34,117 bases of DNA, taken from NCBI GenBank assembly GCA_903895595.1, contig CAITUP010000054.1, forward strand, positions 1 to 34,117, in the 5' to 3' direction. Numbering within the stretch: position 1 is the first letter of the stretch; each line of letters opens with the position of its first letter. The notes under the pieces were generated by a model that saw nothing but the letters and a program-made list of their open reading frames with translations, ran no database searches and was not told where the DNA came from. Position numbers and translations under genes: made by a program. The stretch comes from an uncultured Acetobacteraceae bacterium (GTDB lineage Bacteria; Pseudomonadota; Alphaproteobacteria; Acetobacterales; Acetobacteraceae). Positions 31,477-34,117 of the stretch are shown here, piece after piece.

Positions 31477-31935
31477 ATGCCGACCGCCATCTACGTCGAT
31501 GGCGACGCCTGCCCGGTGCGGGAGGAGGTCTACAAGGTCTCCGACCGTCTCGGCTTGCAGGTGTATGTCGTCTCCAACGGCTCCCGGCCGATCCGTCCCA
31601 CGGGTCGGCCGTTGGTCGTTCAGATCACCGTCGAGGCCGGCGCCGACGTGGCCGACGACTGGATCGCCGAGCGCATTTCCGCGAGCGACGTCTGCGTCAC
31701 ATCCGACATTCCGTTGGCGTCGCGCTGTTTGGCGCGTGGCGCTCGGGCTTTGGCGCCGAACGGCAAGGTCTGGACCCCCGATAATATCGGGAACGCGCTG
31801 GCCGGCCGAGCGGTATCCCAGCATATGCGCGAAATCGGGATGGCAACCGGTGGCCCCGCCCCATTGACGAAGCAAGACCGTTCCCGCTTCCTGAGCGCTC
31901 TGGACAGCGCGATTCAGGCTGCCAAACGGGGGTAA
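31477..31935 (+). CDS. yaiI: UPF0178 (YaiI/YqxD, DUF188) family protein
   Basis: The 152-residue protein has the family signature IYVDGDACPV (5-14) at the start and TSDIPLASRCLARGA in the middle, with the Asp-rich, PIN/NYN-nuclease-like active-site layout known for the family. Function is not established; RNA binding or cleavage is plausible. Its ATG directly follows the helicase stop (TAA-ATG), so they are cotranslated, which fits an RNA-metabolism role. The racemase begins 5 bp after its stop. Confidence 0.9.
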   Translation: MPTAIYVDGDACPVREEVYKVSDRLGLQVYVVSNGSRPIRPTGRPLVVQITVEAGADVADDWIAERISASDVCVTSDIPLASRCLARGARALAPNGKVWTPDNIGNALAGRAVSQHMREIGMATGGPAPLTKQDRSRFLSALDSAIQAAKRG

Positions 31936-31940
31936 GGTTC

Positions 31941-32645
31941 ATGGGCGACAGGGTTCTCGGCGTTCTCGGCGGTATGGGTCCGTTGGCGAGTGCACAGTTC
32001 ATGTTGCGATTGACCCTGCTTACCCCGGCCGACCGCGATCAGGATCACATTCCGGCCGTGCTTTGGTCCGACCCCCGCATTCCCGCACGCACGAACGGCA
32101 AGATTTCCGGCCCAGACGACCCGCTGCCCTGGCTGCTGCGCGGCATCGCCGGCTTGAAACAGGCGGGATGCGGCGCCATCGCCATTCCCTGCAACACCGC
32201 GCATCTGTGGTACGACGAAATGGCTGAGGCCGCGGGCGTCCCGGTGCTGCACATCGTCGATGCCGCCGCCACGGACCTGCACCGGATGAAGATCGGGCCG
32301 GGAAAGGTCGGCCTGATGGGTACAGCCACCACGCTGGCGATGCGGCTGTATCAAGATCGCCTGTCTGGCCAAGGCTGGGATTGCATCGTCCCGGACGACG
32401 AGCAAATGGCGCGTTTGGTGATGCCAGCCATCGCCATGGTCAAAGCCAACCGGATCGCGGAATCGTATGAACCTCTAGCCGAAGTCGCCAACACCTTGGC
32501 GGCACGCGGCGCAACCGCCGTCGTGCTCGGCTGCACGGAAATACCATTGGGCATTCAGGCCGGCCCAGCGGACCGACTGCACGCGCCGATCATCGACACC
32601 ATCGACGCCCTGGTCCGCGCGTCCATCGCTTGGGCGCACGGCTAA
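31941..32645 (+). CDS. Aspartate/glutamate racemase family protein
   Basis: The 234-residue cofactor-independent racemase has the two catalytic cysteines C84 (IPCNTAHLWYDEMA) and C198 (LGCTEIPLG) and a phosphate/Gly-rich start GVLGGMGPLAS. The reaction is probably interconversion of D- and L-aspartate or a related amino acid, cytoplasmic. It starts 5 bp after the YaiI gene and ends just before a bidirectional terminator, so it closes the helicase operon. Confidence 0.92.
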   Translation: MGDRVLGVLGGMGPLASAQFMLRLTLLTPADRDQDHIPAVLWSDPRIPARTNGKISGPDDPLPWLLRGIAGLKQAGCGAIAIPCNTAHLWYDEMAEAAGVPVLHIVDAAATDLHRMKIGPGKVGLMGTATTLAMRLYQDRLSGQGWDCIVPDDEQMARLVMPAIAMVKANRIAESYEPLAEVANTLAARGATAVVLGCTEIPLGIQAGPADRLHAPIIDTIDALVRASIAWAHG

Positions 32646-32659
32646 CGCCCAAGCTCATA

Positions 32660-32699
32660 AAAAAAGGGCGCTGACCGTTTCCGGTCAGCGCCCTTTTTT
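32660..32699. terminator. Strong bidirectional terminator
   Basis: AAAAAAGGGCGCTGACCG (32660-32677) and its exact complement (32682-32699) form an 18-bp stem around a TTTC loop, with T-runs on both strands. It ends the helicase-YaiI-racemase operon on the plus strand and the autotransporter gene on the minus strand, whose stop is at 32714. Confidence 0.95.
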
Positions 32700-32713
32700 G
32701 TTTCAAGCCTCGA

Positions 32714-34117
32714 TCAGAAGTCGGACTTCACACGCAGGTAGAAGGTGCTGTCCTTGGTCGTCTGACCGAAGGAGTAGTCGTAAACCGCGCTCAAGGCGAA
32801 CGGCCCCTTCTGCGCGATCGTCAGACCCAGACCCAGATCCGCAATATCGGTATCGCGGGCCGGACTGGTGTTGATGAAGGTGCCACCGGCCAGGAACGTC
32901 GTGCTGGTCACGATGCGGCTGGTGTTAAGGTTCCGCACGTAATAGCCGTGCAGTTCCGGCGTGATCGTCCAGCCGTCGGTGCGTTCGATCGGATAGGCGA
33001 ACCGGCTGCCCAATTTAAGCTGGGTGATATCCACCGATTGGCCCGCGACATTCATATCGAAAATGCCGCCGCCGTTGGTGGAGTGACGGTCGATATCCAG
33101 ATGCAATTCCTGCAACGCAATGCTCGGCGTCAGGATAACACCGCTCGTGCGCCAGTCGTAGCCGGCGGCGATCTTGGCGCTGTACTGCGTGCCGCCGAAA
33201 TTGGCATTCCGTGTCGTGCCGAACGCGGAGATGTTTTCCTTCGTGTTGTAGCGGTTGATACCGGCCGCGATGACGCCGTCGATGAAGAAGTCGTTCATGA
33301 ACCATGTGCCGTAGAGACCGGCCTGCACGCTCAATGCGGTGTTGCGGTTACCCGACAGCGGTCCCGAGAAACTGATGTCGGATTCCGACAGCAGCACCGC
33401 CGCACCGACGCGCATGTCCGGCCGAACCAGCGTATCGGCACCGATCGCCGCGCCGTATGTCGTCGCGGTAAAGCCGCTGACGCCTTCCTTCACACCCTGC
33501 GAGAAGCCTCCGATGAAGGGTTTTGCCCACACGGTGAAGCCACGCCCCGGCTCATCGCCCGCCGACATCCCGCCCGTTTCGCGCAGCGCTAACAGACGGC
33601 CGCTGAGCGAAGTGGTCATCCCGCCGTTGTTGCTCAACGCTGTCGCGATCAGCGACTGCGCCGAACCCAGCATGCTCGGCTGAACCTGACGGAAGAACTG
33701 CGTCAGCTGCTGCGGGTTCAACGACTGGAGGGTGTTCAACAGCCCCTGACCGACGGTCCGGTTCCCGGCAAGATTATCGAGCAACTGCCGGACACCGTTG
33801 ATCGCCTGGATCTCGTTCTGCTGATCGGTCCCGCTCAACGGTCCCGGCACCGGTGCAACGATCAGGTTATAGACATTGTTGATCTGCGTCGGCGACGGTG
33901 CCGCGAACGTGACCACCAGGTTGTTGCCAACGGTGCTGGCAAGCGGGTTTTGCAGCCAGGGATCCGTGCTGTCACTGCTGGCCGTCGGTGTCGGCGACAC
34001 CGTGATCCCGCCGGAGGTCAAGACCGTCAACGAAGTCAGCGTGCTGTCGCTGGTAAAGTGCAGCGCGATCGCGGTGCCGGTGCTGGCGATGTTCGCCGTG
34101 CCGCTGACATTCAGCGA
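32714..34117 (-). CDS. Autotransporter, C-terminal passenger end plus beta-barrel domain (partial, N-terminus beyond the window)
   Basis: The frame is open without a stop to the last base of the window (34117), so only the C-terminal 467 residues are seen. The last 270 or so form an autotransporter beta-barrel domain (PF03797-type): WAKPFIGGFSQG begins the first strands, then alternating aromatic/hydrophobic strands (YGTWFMNDFFIDGVIAAG, YDWRTSGVILTPSIALQEL), ending LRVKSDF with the terminal Phe needed for Bam-dependent assembly. Before it lies a linker (LNPQQLTQFFRQVQPSMLG) typical of the autochaperone/helix region. The visible passenger end is Thr/Ser/Gly-rich (TASTGTAIALHFTSDSTLT region), as in adhesins with beta-solenoid repeats. 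It should sit in the outer membrane. Confidence 0.9.
   Translation of the reverse strand, partial: SLNVSGTANIASTGTAIALHFTSDSTLTSLTVLTSGGITVSPTPTASSDSTDPWLQNPLASTVGNNLVVTFAAPSPTQINNVYNLIVAPVPGPLSGTDQQNEIQAINGVRQLLDNLAGNRTVGQGLLNTLQSLNPQQLTQFFRQVQPSMLGSAQSLIATALSNNGGMTTSLSGRLLALRETGGMSAGDEPGRGFTVWAKPFIGGFSQGVKEGVSGFTATTYGAAIGADTLVRPDMRVGAAVLLSESDISFSGPLSGNRNTALSVQAGLYGTWFMNDFFIDGVIAAGINRYNTKENISAFGTTRNANFGGTQYSAKIAAGYDWRTSGVILTPSIALQELHLDIDRHSTNGGGIFDMNVAGQSVDITQLKLGSRFAYPIERTDGWTITPELHGYYVRNLNTSRIVTSTTFLAGGTFINTSPARDTDIADLGLGLTIAQKGPFALSAVYDYSFGQTTKDSTFYLRVKSDF

Noticed and set aside
29851-31875. A 674-codon minus-strand open frame opposite the DEAD-box helicase, YaiI and the aldo/keto reductase end
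   Set aside because: It is antisense to three well-supported genes; the Arg/Ala/His/Asp-rich composition is typical of open frames produced by GC-rich codon bias.

Overview
The window comes from a GC-rich alphaproteobacterium, most likely an Acetobacteraceae/Rhodospirillales relative. This is inferred from the strong GC bias, the dapF-mtaB-ftsY gene order, a hexameric-type citrate synthase, an LpxI-type lipid A enzyme and many 1-4 bp stop/start overlaps. No rRNA, tRNA or CRISPR array was found.

Positions 1-11056 read entirely on the minus strand. The left edge holds the 5' end of what looks like an insertion sequence (a transposase start plus a repeated 19-bp unit). Next come a periplasmic binding protein coupled to an amidohydrolase, a DUF427 protein, a nucleotide-sugar epimerase/aminotransferase pair, RidA, and a Zn/Mn-type ABC transporter. 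The transporter operon starts with a 34-residue membrane microprotein that appears leaderless, under a promoter overlapped by a Zur-like site. A translationally coupled two-gene cassette (an AlbA_2/HATPase protein followed by an orphan ParA-type ATPase) sits between that operon and ilvE. A lone pstS follows.

Positions 11442-17307 hold a compact catabolic-looking locus. A flavin/F420 luciferase-like oxidoreductase is divergent from a tight operon: MFS transporter, second luciferase-like oxidoreductase, amidohydrolase, and a secreted protein that fuses a carboxypeptidase-regulatory-like domain, a c-type heme motif and a Vgb-like beta-propeller. I find this the best candidate for an undescribed pathway in the window.

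Positions 17304-24302 (minus) carry a YkuD transpeptidase and a Fic AMPylase behind two perfect palindromes, then the housekeeping run ftsY, mtaB, dapF, enoyl-CoA hydratase, and an unusual GT22-like (PIG-B/Alg9-type) mannosyltransferase. A long REP-like inverted repeat follows, then gloA-lpxI and a divergent gltA with a strong terminator.

Downstream of gltA, an AT-rich gap carries a cluster of DnaA boxes arranged in a 14-bp-arm palindrome, followed by an unrecognised protein. The right end holds a glycerophosphodiesterase divergent from an aldo/keto reductase, a DEAD-box helicase with a YaiI protein and an Asp/Glu racemase, a bidirectional terminator, and the C-terminal part of an autotransporter that runs off the window.
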